Source: Agaribacter marinus
Lineage (GTDB): Bacteria > Pseudomonadota > Gammaproteobacteria > Enterobacterales > Alteromonadaceae
Length of the DNA stretch: 64,000 bases
Direction of reading: 5' to 3'
Assembly: GCF_030160655.1 (NCBI RefSeq)
Contig: NZ_BSOT01000005.1
Span: forward strand, 1-64,000
Each line of letters opens with the position of its first letter. The stretch's first letter is position 1. The notes under the pieces are model-generated. The model searched no databases. It was not told where the DNA came from and was given only the letters and a program-made list of their open reading frames with translations. This document shows, one piece after another, positions 16,065 through 25,030 of the stretch. The position numbers were made by a program, and so were the translations under genes.

Positions 16065-17486
16065 TTAAGTATTTGTCGCGTCCATCGACTTAATAACCTT
16101 TTGGTAATGCGTCATCCGTGATTTCACTTTTTCTAAGTAGCGGCGAGTTTCTTCATAGGGTAGACGCTCTACTAATGTTTGGTAAACTTGTTCAGGCGAC
16201 ATCTCGTTTATGGTGTCGACAATATCATTGTTTAATCGTCTCACTTTACCATCATTAAAGGCTCTTGCAACGTTTCCCACACCGGTATTATAGGCCGCAA
16301 TGACACAATAAATACGGTTAGTAGGGTGAGTGATTTTTCGTAAGTAACGATCGTCTAAAATGTGTAAATAAGCTGAACCTGCTTGAATATTTTGCTTCGA
16401 TTCAAACAGGACTTCTGTCGTCATAGGTTCACGTTTAGCATTGAGAAATTCATTTACGTCAATACCTGCGGAATGTGGTACAATCTGCATTAAACCATAG
16501 GCAGGGATATGCGAAACAGCCATTGGATTAAAACTACTTTCGGTATGAATGATGGCAATAATGAGCTCTAGCGGCAGTTGCCATTTTTCGGCATGGCTCT
16601 CAGCAAACGGCTTTACTTTTGCGACGCGTTTGGTGTCTGACTTTCCTTTGACCGCAATTTTGTAACGCGTGATCCGTTTTTCTTTCAGTTTCTCTTTTTT
16701 CTGTTTAGTACTGCTTGACTCGCGTCTAGACTTATTGATTGGTACGTGTTTTGAAATACTTTGCTGTACGCTAGCGATTTGTTCATTCGAAATATTTGCT
16801 TTGTCGGCGATTATCTCCACCTGTTGTTTATCGCGCTGATTAATTCTCTCGATTTCTTGTTGCTCTGCTTTTAGGTCTTTTTCGTCAATAGTTGGTATCA
16901 CTTTTTCTACTGTCGCGTTGCGCACAATGTCTGTTGTTTGCTCTATAATAGTAGTGGCTTGTTCGCTATCCACTAGTTCATTGAGTACATTCACACCTTT
17001 GTCGGTCGGTAGGCTGTGGGTTTTATCAGGGCTTACATCTACAAGGCGTTTTATTGCCTGCTCTACCTTTTTAAGATCGGGGGTTTCCGCTTTGTCGTGT
17101 ATGACACTTACGATGACTTCATTGCTATCGAAATCGACCACCGTTTTTATGTCATCTTCAGTGTAGTCAACAACTTTGCTATTGCTACTTACCTCAACTT
17201 CTCCCCATTGCGCTAAGATACTTTGCCTATAGGCACTCAATTCTTCATTGTATTGGCGTTTGAATTGGGCAAATTCGTTTAAATGCTTTAGCGTAAAAGC
17301 GGCAAACTGTTCATCTTGACGCGCTTTAAACGCAAGTTCTTCGGCACTTAGTTGAACCTCAGTTGTTTGTTGATTTTGAGTTTCTTTCTCTTTTAACTTT
17401 TGGAAAATACTTTTTGACTCCTCTTGTGCAGCAAGCTGCACAGAAGAGGTTAAAAATATACCCGTTATTAACAATTTAAGGTTCAT
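16065..17486 (-). CDS. MltC-like lytic transglycosylase
   Basis: 473 residues. Signal peptide to ~residue 20, then a long charged, coiled-coil-prone region including a DUF3393-like part of MltC (EVIVSVIHDKAETPDLKK), a basic linker at ~240-285, and the SLT catalytic domain. Catalytic Glu316 is in IIHTESSFNPMAVS; AYGLMQIVP and AAYNTGVGNVARAF complete the lysozyme-like fold. It would cleave peptidoglycan glycan strands, making local openings. It lacks a lipobox, unlike E. coli MltC. It lies between an LPP20 lipoprotein gene and the transglutaminase pair, suggesting wall remodelling for an envelope assembly. Confidence 0.85.
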   Translation of the reverse strand: MNLKLLITGIFLTSSVQLAAQEESKSIFQKLKEKETQNQQTTEVQLSAEELAFKARQDEQFAAFTLKHLNEFAQFKRQYNEELSAYRQSILAQWGEVEVSSNSKVVDYTEDDIKTVVDFDSNEVIVSVIHDKAETPDLKKVEQAIKRLVDVSPDKTHSLPTDKGVNVLNELVDSEQATTIIEQTTDIVRNATVEKVIPTIDEKDLKAEQQEIERINQRDKQQVEIIADKANISNEQIASVQQSISKHVPINKSRRESSSTKQKKEKLKEKRITRYKIAVKGKSDTKRVAKVKPFAESHAEKWQLPLELIIAIIHTESSFNPMAVSHIPAYGLMQIVPHSAGIDVNEFLNAKREPMTTEVLFESKQNIQAGSAYLHILDDRYLRKITHPTNRIYCVIAAYNTGVGNVARAFNDGKVRRLNNDIVDTINEMSPEQVYQTLVERLPYEETRRYLEKVKSRMTHYQKVIKSMDATNT

Positions 17487-17501
17487 AGTGAATAGCCGTT
17501 A

Positions 17502-18089
17502 TTATTTTACTTTTATCAAGCTCATGAGTCTTTCACGGGCTTTTTCATCATTAAATAAGCGACGCATGTTCGCGTTGTCATTGGACAATGCTGCGAACGC
17601 TTTTTCGGCATTTGCCTCATATGTCGCCTTATCCATCGCCAGCACCACGTAATGTCCTTGACTGGGGCTCGTTATAGACCGCGCCGTTTTTGCACCAAAT
17701 AACGTGATAGCGGTCAAGCTTTCTCGCACTAAATCATTGTCGAGCAAAATTTTCTCTTCATCATTCGTTACCATTTGCTTTTGATACTCAGTCAACAATT
17801 GGGAAACAGAGGTCGCAAAATGCTCAGACATTTTTACGCCGGCGTCTGTTCTTGCCGATGTCGTCGTCATAGACAAAGTTGGCTTTTTTTCGGAGTAGCC
17901 GACAGATGTCAATGCAAATCCTTCAATGGGTACATCGCATACCCATAAAGGCGCGGCTTGCGTTGGTGCATCCGGGTAAACACAATCTGGCACAACGAGC
18001 GTTTGCTGACTGGCCGTTGGGCTTGACGTTGCGCCGCAGCCGGTTAAACCAACTACAGCAGCAAGGAGCGCTAAATATTTAACGTTCAT
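17502..18089 (-). CDS. LPP20-family lipoprotein
   Basis: 195 residues. Lipobox VVGLTGC gives a mature protein starting at Cys18. The body resembles LPP20/FlgP-like lipoproteins (a VGYSEKKPTLSMTTTSARTD segment in the place where FlgP has its conserved repeat). It ends with a helical part, NMRRLFNDEKARERLMSL. FlgP-type proteins form outer-membrane rings around vibrio flagellar motors, but no other flagellar gene is here, so a flagellar role is not inferred. ATG at 18087-18089 has AAGGAAATTTT upstream. Confidence 0.7.
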   Translation of the reverse strand: MNVKYLALLAAVVGLTGCGATSSPTASQQTLVVPDCVYPDAPTQAAPLWVCDVPIEGFALTSVGYSEKKPTLSMTTTSARTDAGVKMSEHFATSVSQLLTEYQKQMVTNDEEKILLDNDLVRESLTAITLFGAKTARSITSPSQGHYVVLAMDKATYEANAEKAFAALSNDNANMRRLFNDEKARERLMSLIKVK

Positions 18090-18126
18090 AAAATTTCCTT
18101 AATCTATTTAATTGATACACTTCACA

Positions 18127-18154
18127 GTTATGGCCTTATCTTTAAGACCATAAC
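18127..18154. repeat. Hairpin between csgG-like and LPP20 genes
   Basis: GTTATGG-C-CTTA tctt TAAG-A-CCATAAC, a near-perfect stem in the 90-base gap. There is no T-run on the - strand side, so it is more likely an RNA-stability or attenuation element than a full terminator. Confidence 0.45.
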
Positions 18155-18179
18155 TATGTGTTATTCTCTATAGTTGGGC

Positions 18180-19217
18180 TCATAAATTTACTTTCTGTTT
18201 TAACTTGTCAAAAATGCTTTGCTCATCGAATAGTTTCTTCGCAAGGTCGCCAAAATGTAGTTTGTTTTCTGCTTCTTCATCTACAATGATCCACGCGGTG
18301 TTATCGCGAACGATATTAGATACAACCCCTTCAAAAGAATATGGTACTTCTACTACTGTAGTTTTATCTTCTAAACGACTGTAACGTTCGGCTTGCTTAG
18401 CAAACTGTATTTTTTGACCGGTTTTCAAGCCACTAGAACTTCCCATTGTGATCAGCGCAAAGTGTTTACCATCCATTTTTCGATACTCAACAACATAACT
18501 TTGACCAGACATATGTTTTTGAATTTGATTAATACTTTCGTTAATGGCATCTTCAGCAGCATTAGCGGCTAAACCAGAGGCCATGGTTGAGCTGATATTG
18601 CAACTGCGACTTGTTACTGGGCCAGAGCTAGAATAATCCCCCTCAATGACAACGCCTTCGATTAACTGTAAATCTGGGAGTTTGTATAGTTTTGCGTTAC
18701 CTCGCATTTGACTACTGTAATTGCAAGTGGCCGGATTGGTATAACTTTTACCATCTTTTGTGTAGTTATTTGATGGCGTATAACCACTTGAAATTTGTAC
18801 ATTGCTTACGGATGGAAGTATGGCTATGTCGGCGACGCTCAAACCGGCGCCTGAGAATCGACCGGTTGCTTCGAATACTGATATTTCGTCACTTAATTTG
18901 CCCGCTAACGAACGATCCACAATTTCAACGCCCGCGTTAATTAATCCATTTTCAATTTTTGAAGACACTTCACGTACCGCGCCTTTTTCAAAGTCGGCGT
19001 CGCTGTTTATTTTTGTATCGAGCACGACTACTTTTATTCGAGTGCCTCGCAGTTCGGCTTTCGACGGCATGATGGTTGCGTCAGGAATCTCTACTAAAAA
19101 ACGATTGTCAGTAAAGACTTCATCGGCGTTTTCAATTTGTGTACTGTTACAGCCGGTGAGTATCAAGGTTATAACGGTGAGTGTTGCGAGTGATTTAACT
19201 TTAAACATGGTGTTCAT
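18180..19217 (-). CDS. CsgG-like outer-membrane lipoprotein
   Basis: 345 residues; lipobox LILTGC gives Cys23. The N-terminal ~190 residues have the CsgG/FlgO/LpoB-like pattern: IKVVVLDTKINSDADFEKGA, a central helix, then SVADIAILPSV and a strand-rich part with LYKLPDLQLIEGVVIEGDYS. The C-terminal ~90 residues (FALITMGSSSGLKTGQKIQF) look like the short beta domain found after such folds, as in FlgT. A ring- or pore-forming outer-membrane role is plausible; not proved. It sits between two LPP20-type genes. Confidence 0.65.
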   Translation of the reverse strand: MNTMFKVKSLATLTVITLILTGCNSTQIENADEVFTDNRFLVEIPDATIMPSKAELRGTRIKVVVLDTKINSDADFEKGAVREVSSKIENGLINAGVEIVDRSLAGKLSDEISVFEATGRFSGAGLSVADIAILPSVSNVQISSGYTPSNNYTKDGKSYTNPATCNYSSQMRGNAKLYKLPDLQLIEGVVIEGDYSSSGPVTSRSCNISSTMASGLAANAAEDAINESINQIQKHMSGQSYVVEYRKMDGKHFALITMGSSSGLKTGQKIQFAKQAERYSRLEDKTTVVEVPYSFEGVVSNIVRDNTAWIIVDEEAENKLHFGDLAKKLFDEQSIFDKLKQKVNL

Positions 19218-19220
19218 CCT

Positions 19221-20198
19221 TTAATTTTCCAAAAGAGAGATAAGAATTTCATTGTCTTGATTATCGTTTTTTATTTTTTGTGCCAAACGGTAGAACGCTG
19301 CCTGTTTAGCAACTGCTTCGCCATTAGGTGAGGATCCAACTTCGTTAATGGATTCGCTAGTCAGCGTTTCGCCATTTTCTGATAGGGTCAGCGTGCCATA
19401 AATGGAATACGTGTGAGTGGTTCCGAACATCAGCTTATAGTTGGTCGTTTCTGTCAACGTCAACTGATATTTGCATTTTCGGTTATTGGCGACTAAGCCT
19501 GCATTTACGACATTGTCTCGAATCGCTGAACGAACCGCTTTGTTCGGATATGAAGCTACATAAAGACAATTGCTTTTAGCGTATTCACTTAGGGTACTCG
19601 CCATTGATTGAATCTGACTTGACTTGTCCACCGAGGCGCCAAGAAAAGGGAAAAGGTTGTTTAATCGGTCATTGACTAACAATAACTTAAACAATTCTTC
19701 TCGATTGACAAACCACCATTCTAAGTCACTACCGGCTTGGTCGATTGTACTAATGATGCGCTCACTACGGGCGATGTTTTCATCAATTTCAAAGCTAAAT
19801 GTGTCGACCAATTGGCGCTTGCTCACGCTGACAAGCATATAATGCGTGTTACCTTCTTTGTGGGTTTTTAATTCTTTAAAACCGCTAATGGGTAACTCTT
19901 CAACTTTGCTGGTGACCACCTGAACAAATTTTTCACTAAATTTGTTGTTGTGTAAACTCTGCTTTTGTAAAGATGAACCGCTTACTTTTGTGTTGATTTG
20001 ACCTAGGATATTTTTAAGCGCCACATCTCTCGCTTGATCCAGTGATTTCCCTTCACCAATTGCATAATATTCGGTATCACTGGTTTTGGGATTCGACACC
20101 CAGTCGGGTAACGCCGAGAATGCCTTAGCACAAACAAGTAATAATGTAGTGAAAATAATCCAAGTAGGTAGGATTCTATCAACGTTTACGCTAGTCAT
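19221..20198 (-). CDS. Exported LPP20-domain protein
   Basis: About 325 residues from ATG 20196-20198, which overlaps the stop of the upstream gene by 8 bases (a longer start at 20228 exists). Signal segment WIIFTTLLLVCAKAFS, then PDWVSNP and YYAIGEGKSLDQARDVALKN, the LPP20 family hallmark; a second domain (~195-325) with YQLTLTETTNYKLMF is strand-rich. Soluble periplasmic, unlike the lipidated LPP20 protein at 17502. Three consecutive LPP20/CsgG genes look like ring components of an envelope structure. Confidence 0.65.
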   Translation of the reverse strand: MTSVNVDRILPTWIIFTTLLLVCAKAFSALPDWVSNPKTSDTEYYAIGEGKSLDQARDVALKNILGQINTKVSGSSLQKQSLHNNKFSEKFVQVVTSKVEELPISGFKELKTHKEGNTHYMLVSVSKRQLVDTFSFEIDENIARSERIISTIDQAGSDLEWWFVNREELFKLLLVNDRLNNLFPFLGASVDKSSQIQSMASTLSEYAKSNCLYVASYPNKAVRSAIRDNVVNAGLVANNRKCKYQLTLTETTNYKLMFGTTHTYSIYGTLTLSENGETLTSESINEVGSSPNGEAVAKQAAFYRLAQKIKNDNQDNEILISLLEN

Positions 20199-21063
20199 TT
20201 TCTTTTCCAAAGTATGATTTGAACTCAAATCGCGTTAATAACGATTCTGAAATTAAACTTGCATCGAGTTCTGTGTAAGCGAAAAAATTTGCCGACTTAG
20301 TTGCACGTAACCTATCGATTTTGATGTCCAGTTGATCTGACTCGCCTGCTTCAAAGTGGTAGTTAATTTGCTGAATTAGCTCAATGTTCGTTAACGCTTC
20401 GCTAGGCGTATCAAATGTCTTAGACGCCAATTTTCCGTATTCAACATAGCCGGTGATTTGCTGCAAGAACATAAAATTTTTGCCTAAATCGGTAGATTCA
20501 GCGTAATAAATGACATTGTTAGCATCAAAAAAAACGCCGCTTAAGTCTTGGCTGGCACTGTCGAAAGATGCCTGTCCTAAATTGACATCCCCATAGCGAA
20601 TCTTTGGAGAGAAGTCTTCGACTAACGGAATGACAACGAACCCCGCTATGCGCTCATTGTGATTTAAAATACACACAACGGCCTTGCCAATGTCATAATA
20701 TTGATAAATCAAGGCTTCTGCTTCCTCTGAAGCTTTTATCACTTCAGGCGGGCCAAACGAGTTTTCTACAAAACCGATTGTGCGGCCAATAGCGAGAACG
20801 TCTAACTGTTCGTATTGCACTTTATGCGTAAAATGTGTGGTGATGTTTTCGTATAGCGCAGTTAAAAGTTCTTTAGTATCGTTAAACTGGCCAAAGGTGA
20901 TCATGGCTGCGGCAACACCAACAATCCCTTTAAAACCGAAAAAGTTGAAGCTAAACTTAGCCGCTTTTGAGTCCTTACTGTTTTCAAGCTGAGTTTCATT
21001 TTGCCGACTAACAGGTGCTTCTAGGCTCGAAGCTGACTGTTTCGGTGATTGTTCAATCGACAT
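20191..21063 (-). CDS. Membrane-anchored protein, ETEC_3214-like
   Basis: 290 residues. The first ~40 are polar and low complexity, with one hydrophobic helix at ~44-58 (FFGFKGIVGVAAAMITFG). The rest is a globular region with an FVENSFGPPEVIKASEEAEA motif and strands VVCILNHNERIAGFVVIPLV, which recalls the ETEC_3214 domain family; that memory is not firm. Function unknown. It is the first gene of the operon behind a sigma-70-like promoter and is translationally coupled to the LPP20 gene. Confidence 0.55.
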   Translation of the reverse strand: MSIEQSPKQSASSLEAPVSRQNETQLENSKDSKAAKFSFNFFGFKGIVGVAAAMITFGQFNDTKELLTALYENITTHFTHKVQYEQLDVLAIGRTIGFVENSFGPPEVIKASEEAEALIYQYYDIGKAVVCILNHNERIAGFVVIPLVEDFSPKIRYGDVNLGQASFDSASQDLSGVFFDANNVIYYAESTDLGKNFMFLQQITGYVEYGKLASKTFDTPSEALTNIELIQQINYHFEAGESDQLDIKIDRLRATKSANFFAYTELDASLISESLLTRFEFKSYFGKEND

Positions 21064-21184
21064 TAATGCACGTCTCTGCTTTGTTAAGTATGTTGTTGAT
21101 CATCACTCTCTCTCATATTGATAAACGTTGGCATTGCAAACAATATTCTCGAATGTTTTCAATACGTAAGTGAGCATTTTTTAT

Positions 21185-21220
21185 ACAGCAACTATCGCGT
21201 GAAGTGTTAATTGCTGTCAA
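21185..21220 (-). promoter_or_regulatory. Sigma-70-like promoter with overlapping inverted repeat
   Basis: On the - strand, TTGACA (complement 21215-21220), an 18-base spacer and GATAGT (complement 21191-21196). The inverted repeat ACAGCAA (21185-21191) / TTGCTGT (21211-21217) overlaps both hexamers, so a dimeric repressor could block it. It would drive genes 20191 down to 13973. Confidence 0.55.
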
Positions 21221-21288
21221 GCCTTTTTCGTAAACCTAGTATTGAAATTTGTATCTCTTATTTCATTGTTTTTATGGCCATTGTATTC

Positions 21289-22644
21289 TTATAGTATTAT
21301 GACAGAACCCAACGAACTCAGCACGCTGCGGCCAGAATGTTTATTCAAGAGTATTGTATTTTCTTGCATCCACGTTTCTGATAAACAAGCGTATCCACCT
21401 TTTCCGTACCCTGTTCCCCAACTATTTGCCGTAATCGCACAATATTTACCTTCATCTTCCCAATATTTTTCTGGCAATTTTATATAACCGACAAGCAAGA
21501 CGGCATGCCCGCCAGCATGTTTGCCGTTGGCGTCTTTTGCATTTAATGCATCTCTCGCTTTCACTAGCCCAGTAGTTTTGAAGAAGCTCTGAGTCAATTT
21601 AAAGCCAGCAGCAATGGGTTTATTCCGCTGTAATTCGCTGATAACATCGCTAATTCGTAGACCCTGCGTAAAGTCATTTACTTTAAATTGCCCTGCTGAC
21701 GTACAATTTTGCAAAGGCGTGTATGTGAGGTTGCGTTTATTTACAGTGGGCTTATATGGGCAATATTGCTCTTGCCTAAATGCAGAAACAGCTGAATTGC
21801 CTTTTTTCGAAAATATAAAACCACTATCAAAGTTTGAACCTTCTTGGTCCTTGCCAGCGATGCAAGGAAATTTCATACAATTGGGTTTACTTAGCCAGTA
21901 AAAATGTTGCTCTGACAAATCTATCTGATACTTTCGAAGGCCATCATTTTGATGTAATACCGTTTCTACTGCGCGCGTCCCAGCGAATGCTGCGCAGGTT
22001 CCTCTAAATAATTGGTTTTTAATCGGAATCGTTAGTGAATACGGAATGATATGAAAATCGCCCGACGCTATCTTTTGCAATGGCTGTGTGTCGGCATTTT
22101 TTTCTAATGGAGATAAGTCATTGCTATTACTTGTCAGTTGACTCAAATCTACCGTGGCGGCCAGATATTTGTCTTCATCTAATTGATACTGTTGGCGCGA
22201 TTTTGCCCAATCAGCAAGGACTTTTTGATAATTTTCACTCCATTGAGACAAGGTGTCAGAATATTCTTGTTGAAAGTCATTCCGCATTTTATTGAAGCCC
22301 CAAGGATCTTTTTTTGGTTCTGGCTCGGGCTCCGGTGTCGGCCGTGGCGCTGGTTTAGGTTCTGGCTCAGGCGAAGGTTGGGGTAAGGGGGCTGGTGGCG
22401 GCAAGGGGAGGGTGTCAGCTTCTTTGGAGTCAGGTACGGCACCTTCTTTCTTTTCATTACTAAGCGCTAAACCAATGTCTTGCATCAATGCGCTAAGAAC
22501 GAATGTTTCATATTCCGTGTATGGCACGGTCGTCTGTGCGCTTTTTACCTTAATTACTGTATCAGCTTGCGCAGGAATTACGTTTGCAAGTGCAAAAAAG
22601 GCAACAAGAAAAACCATATGTTTATAATAAGATTTGCTTGGCAT
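21289..22644 (-). CDS. Secreted papain-like (C1) cysteine protease
   Basis: 451 residues. Signal peptide to ~28, a short helical part, then a proline-rich hinge at ~80-113 (PEPEPKPAPRPTPEPEPE) and a C1A-like domain. Gln211 and Cys217 (IKNQLFRGTCAAFAG), His380 (HAGGHAVLLVGY) and Asn407 (ITANSWGTGYG) form the papain site, so it should be active. Extra cysteines (C256, C261, C295, C314) probably form disulfides. The Pro-Glu stretch could span the peptidoglycan. It precedes the LPP20/CsgG operon on the same strand, 225 bases apart. Confidence 0.85.
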   Translation of the reverse strand: MPSKSYYKHMVFLVAFFALANVIPAQADTVIKVKSAQTTVPYTEYETFVLSALMQDIGLALSNEKKEGAVPDSKEADTLPLPPPAPLPQPSPEPEPKPAPRPTPEPEPEPKKDPWGFNKMRNDFQQEYSDTLSQWSENYQKVLADWAKSRQQYQLDEDKYLAATVDLSQLTSNSNDLSPLEKNADTQPLQKIASGDFHIIPYSLTIPIKNQLFRGTCAAFAGTRAVETVLHQNDGLRKYQIDLSEQHFYWLSKPNCMKFPCIAGKDQEGSNFDSGFIFSKKGNSAVSAFRQEQYCPYKPTVNKRNLTYTPLQNCTSAGQFKVNDFTQGLRISDVISELQRNKPIAAGFKLTQSFFKTTGLVKARDALNAKDANGKHAGGHAVLLVGYIKLPEKYWEDEGKYCAITANSWGTGYGKGGYACLSETWMQENTILLNKHSGRSVLSSLGSVIIL

Positions 22645-22751
22645 GCTCGATAACTCCTTGTGACTTCATGAGAAGTGTTTTTTGCTGCTATATCCACTTG
22701 AATGCTTTTACTGATTTGTTGGTTCAACGATAAAAGTAAATGTGTTAAAAC

Positions 22752-22795
22752 TAGCGCAATGTGTCCTTTGCTATATTTCGTACAATATTGCGCTA
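22752..22795. repeat. Inverted repeat upstream of the papain-like protease gene
   Basis: TAGCGCAAT (22752-22760) and ATTGCGCTA (22787-22795), exact complements 26 bases apart, in the 226-base gap before the protease gene. It is a candidate operator or RNA hairpin; there is no T-run. Confidence 0.45.
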
Positions 22796-22870
22796 TAAAA
22801 GTAATCAATATGGTAAATACATTCAAGTATTTTCAAGTTATGTTCGGATGTTTCTCGGTACTGATATTTA

Positions 22871-23221
22871 CTAGTCACAGCTAAATATGAGTGAGCCCCT
22901 CACACTTTCTGCGCCGAAGTACTTTCCTGTAAGCGAGACTGCACTGCCCGCAACAGCAGCAAAACCCTCTTTGGGACTGTCATCTTCTAAATTTTCTACA
23001 CTCTCTTCAAGCACAATAATTTCCTTACTAGACGTTTTCTGTTTGCAGGTTAACTGCGCGTCTGAATGTATGACCTTGCGTACGTCTTTCTCACTGCTTG
23101 AGGCGTATGTCGCCTTGAAGTTGCCATCTGCTTGTTTATAGACAGTACCTTGAATGCTTGCGCAACCTGCGCTAAGGATGCTAAGTGCAGTGACTAGTGT
23201 GATGGTAATTGACTTTTTCAT
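22871..23221 (-). CDS. Small lipoprotein
   Basis: 116 residues with lipobox LSAGC (Cys20). The mature part has GNFKATYASSSEKDVRKVI and two cysteines, and the end AESVRGSLIFSCD. No family recognised. It lies 29 bases after the PKD-domain lipoprotein gene on the same strand, so the two probably share a transcript. They precede the papain-like protease gene. Confidence 0.7.
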   Translation of the reverse strand: MKKSITITLVTALSILSAGCASIQGTVYKQADGNFKATYASSSEKDVRKVIHSDAQLTCKQKTSSKEIIVLEESVENLEDDSPKEGFAAVAGSAVSLTGKYFGAESVRGSLIFSCD

Positions 23222-23250
23222 ATTATTTCCTTGTTTTACTGTAGGTTGAT

Positions 23251-24720
23251 TTAGCGTAATTTGGTGACAGTGCCGACGGCGCCAAGATCTTGCCTTTTGT
23301 CGTCGTCATTTGTAGGCCAGTAGTAGCGATAGATGAGCTCATTAGCTGATTGGTCAGTGAGTTCGACATAGCCTAAGTTGACACATCTAGACAGGCCAAA
23401 GGTAATCGTTTCATGAAACAGAAGTTGTGATTCTGTTTCTTCTATCAAGGTAAGAAAACCACCACAATTTAACGACGGGTATTCGATTATCTGCTCGTCT
23501 TCAGATAGTGTAATTTTAATTGTCCATGACACACTCGTTTGCTGTCCTTCTCCTTCCCATATACCAAATTTACCACTAAGACCGCCGCCTATTGGGGGTT
23601 CGTCCTGGTTGGAAAGTTTGTCTAAGGTTTCTTGAAAATGTTGGCGAGCTTCTTCAGCATCAATTAGTTGTGTGCAAGAGCCTGTAACATCTGAAGCCAC
23701 TGAGACTAATCCTGCTACGTTAGTGTCGAAGTTTGCGTCTTCAAAATTAATTTGCATATCTGCAGTTGCGAGCAATACCTCACCGCCAATTGTGATGCCA
23801 TTACTAGCGTCACAATCTTGGTCTAGCGTTTGTAGCAATCTAGCCATATTGGTAACAAAGGGGTGATTAATGTCTTCTTGCCCAGCAAGCGTCAATGGCG
23901 TGATAATTTGAGCCGCCGTGACACCTGGAAATTCTAAATTGCCTAAACCAAATACAACGGTTTCCCCAGCCAAATAGTGAAACTCTCCATCAGCACCGGT
24001 AATGCCAACTCTCGACTCAGTCGAATACGTTAAACCTTCGACGCCACTGTCGACAAAGCGACCAGTCCTTAGGTTTTCAATTTTTGTTGCCAAAATAACA
24101 ATGCTTTGCGTATTGCTTGCACCCTCATCATCTACAACGGTAAGTGCAAGTTCTATTTCAAGATCTTCTTCGACGTTGGGGACTGAGAACGTTGTTTCAG
24201 CGTCGTCGCTGTTCATGAACACACCTTCAGGACCGCTTACCTGTCGCCAAGAGTAGCTGTCGATTGTCCCGTCAGTATCTTGTGCAGAGCCAACTAAATC
24301 GACTGTTGTGACTGCTTCTACTATTCGGTTTTGGCCCGCATCTGCAGTTGGCTCCTTGTTAATATGGACGACGTTTACGTCAACTTCATCATGTGAGCTT
24401 TTACCGTCATTGTCAGTCACAGTGATTGAAAACCTGAGTGTTTCGTTAGGTTTCACATCTGGCGCTGTAAAGGATGTAGTCAAGCTATCCTGAGAAGAAA
24501 GCACAACATTTGTACCTTGAATTTGCTGCCAACTCACCATTGAAATTGTGCCGTCTACATCATTTGCCGACGCGGTTAAGGTGACTGAGGTCAATTCATC
24601 AACCGCTATGTCGTCTGATGCGGTCACACTCGGTGCGACGTTAATGTCTTCTAGTGCATCGTTATCTCCGCATGCAGAAAGAAAAATGAGCATACACATG
24701 GGCAGTGTTAGAGATTTCAT
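23251..24720 (-). CDS. Lipoprotein with two PKD/cadherin-like domains
   Basis: 489 residues, lipobox FLSACGDN (Cys17). Two PKD-like beta-sandwich repeats at ~28-118 and ~120-212 (both with VDGTI/TDGTI and SITVTDNDGKSSHDEV-like ends). Then a region at ~215-370 containing RVGITGADGEFHYLAGETV and a conserved MARLLQTLDQDCDASNGI motif known from many marine surface lipoproteins, and a C-terminal lipocalin-like strand domain. Probably surface exposed. It is transcribed divergently from the sigma factor gene, so it is a natural candidate target. Confidence 0.75.
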   Translation of the reverse strand: MKSLTLPMCMLIFLSACGDNDALEDINVAPSVTASDDIAVDELTSVTLTASANDVDGTISMVSWQQIQGTNVVLSSQDSLTTSFTAPDVKPNETLRFSITVTDNDGKSSHDEVDVNVVHINKEPTADAGQNRIVEAVTTVDLVGSAQDTDGTIDSYSWRQVSGPEGVFMNSDDAETTFSVPNVEEDLEIELALTVVDDEGASNTQSIVILATKIENLRTGRFVDSGVEGLTYSTESRVGITGADGEFHYLAGETVVFGLGNLEFPGVTAAQIITPLTLAGQEDINHPFVTNMARLLQTLDQDCDASNGITIGGEVLLATADMQINFEDANFDTNVAGLVSVASDVTGSCTQLIDAEEARQHFQETLDKLSNQDEPPIGGGLSGKFGIWEGEGQQTSVSWTIKITLSEDEQIIEYPSLNCGGFLTLIEETESQLLFHETITFGLSRCVNLGYVELTDQSANELIYRYYWPTNDDDKRQDLGAVGTVTKLR

Positions 24721-25030
24721 GATATTTGTCTCTTCTATTGATGGATAAATTAAGTTGTCGACTAGACGCTTACAGCTATTGTGTTGCTAACGAAAAGTCG
24801 ATGTGTTTTTCAACATATTTGTTTACTTGCTATTCATAGTAATGATGAGGATTTTGTTTAGTAGGCACGTATTTGAAAGTAGAAAATGCAAGGCATGAAA
24901 ATATTTTTACCAAAATGTAGATTTTGTGCTGCGCCATTGCACAAACACGCTGAATCTTATATCTTTTTGGCGTACTAAAATTTTAAGTCGAAAACCGATT
25001 TCGTTTGATGTATCTATGCAAGAGGTCTTA
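24721..25030. other. Divergent intergenic region, lipoprotein / sigma factor
   Basis: 310 bases between divergent genes. It contains in-frame codons upstream of the sigma gene, but without a ribosome site. AT-rich; no promoter convincing enough to call and no repeat. Autoregulated sigma promoters would be expected here. Confidence 0.4.

Noticed and set aside
22292-22627. Glycine-rich + strand open frame
   Set aside because: It is the antisense of the Pro-Glu hinge of the papain-like protease; low complexity, no ribosome site.
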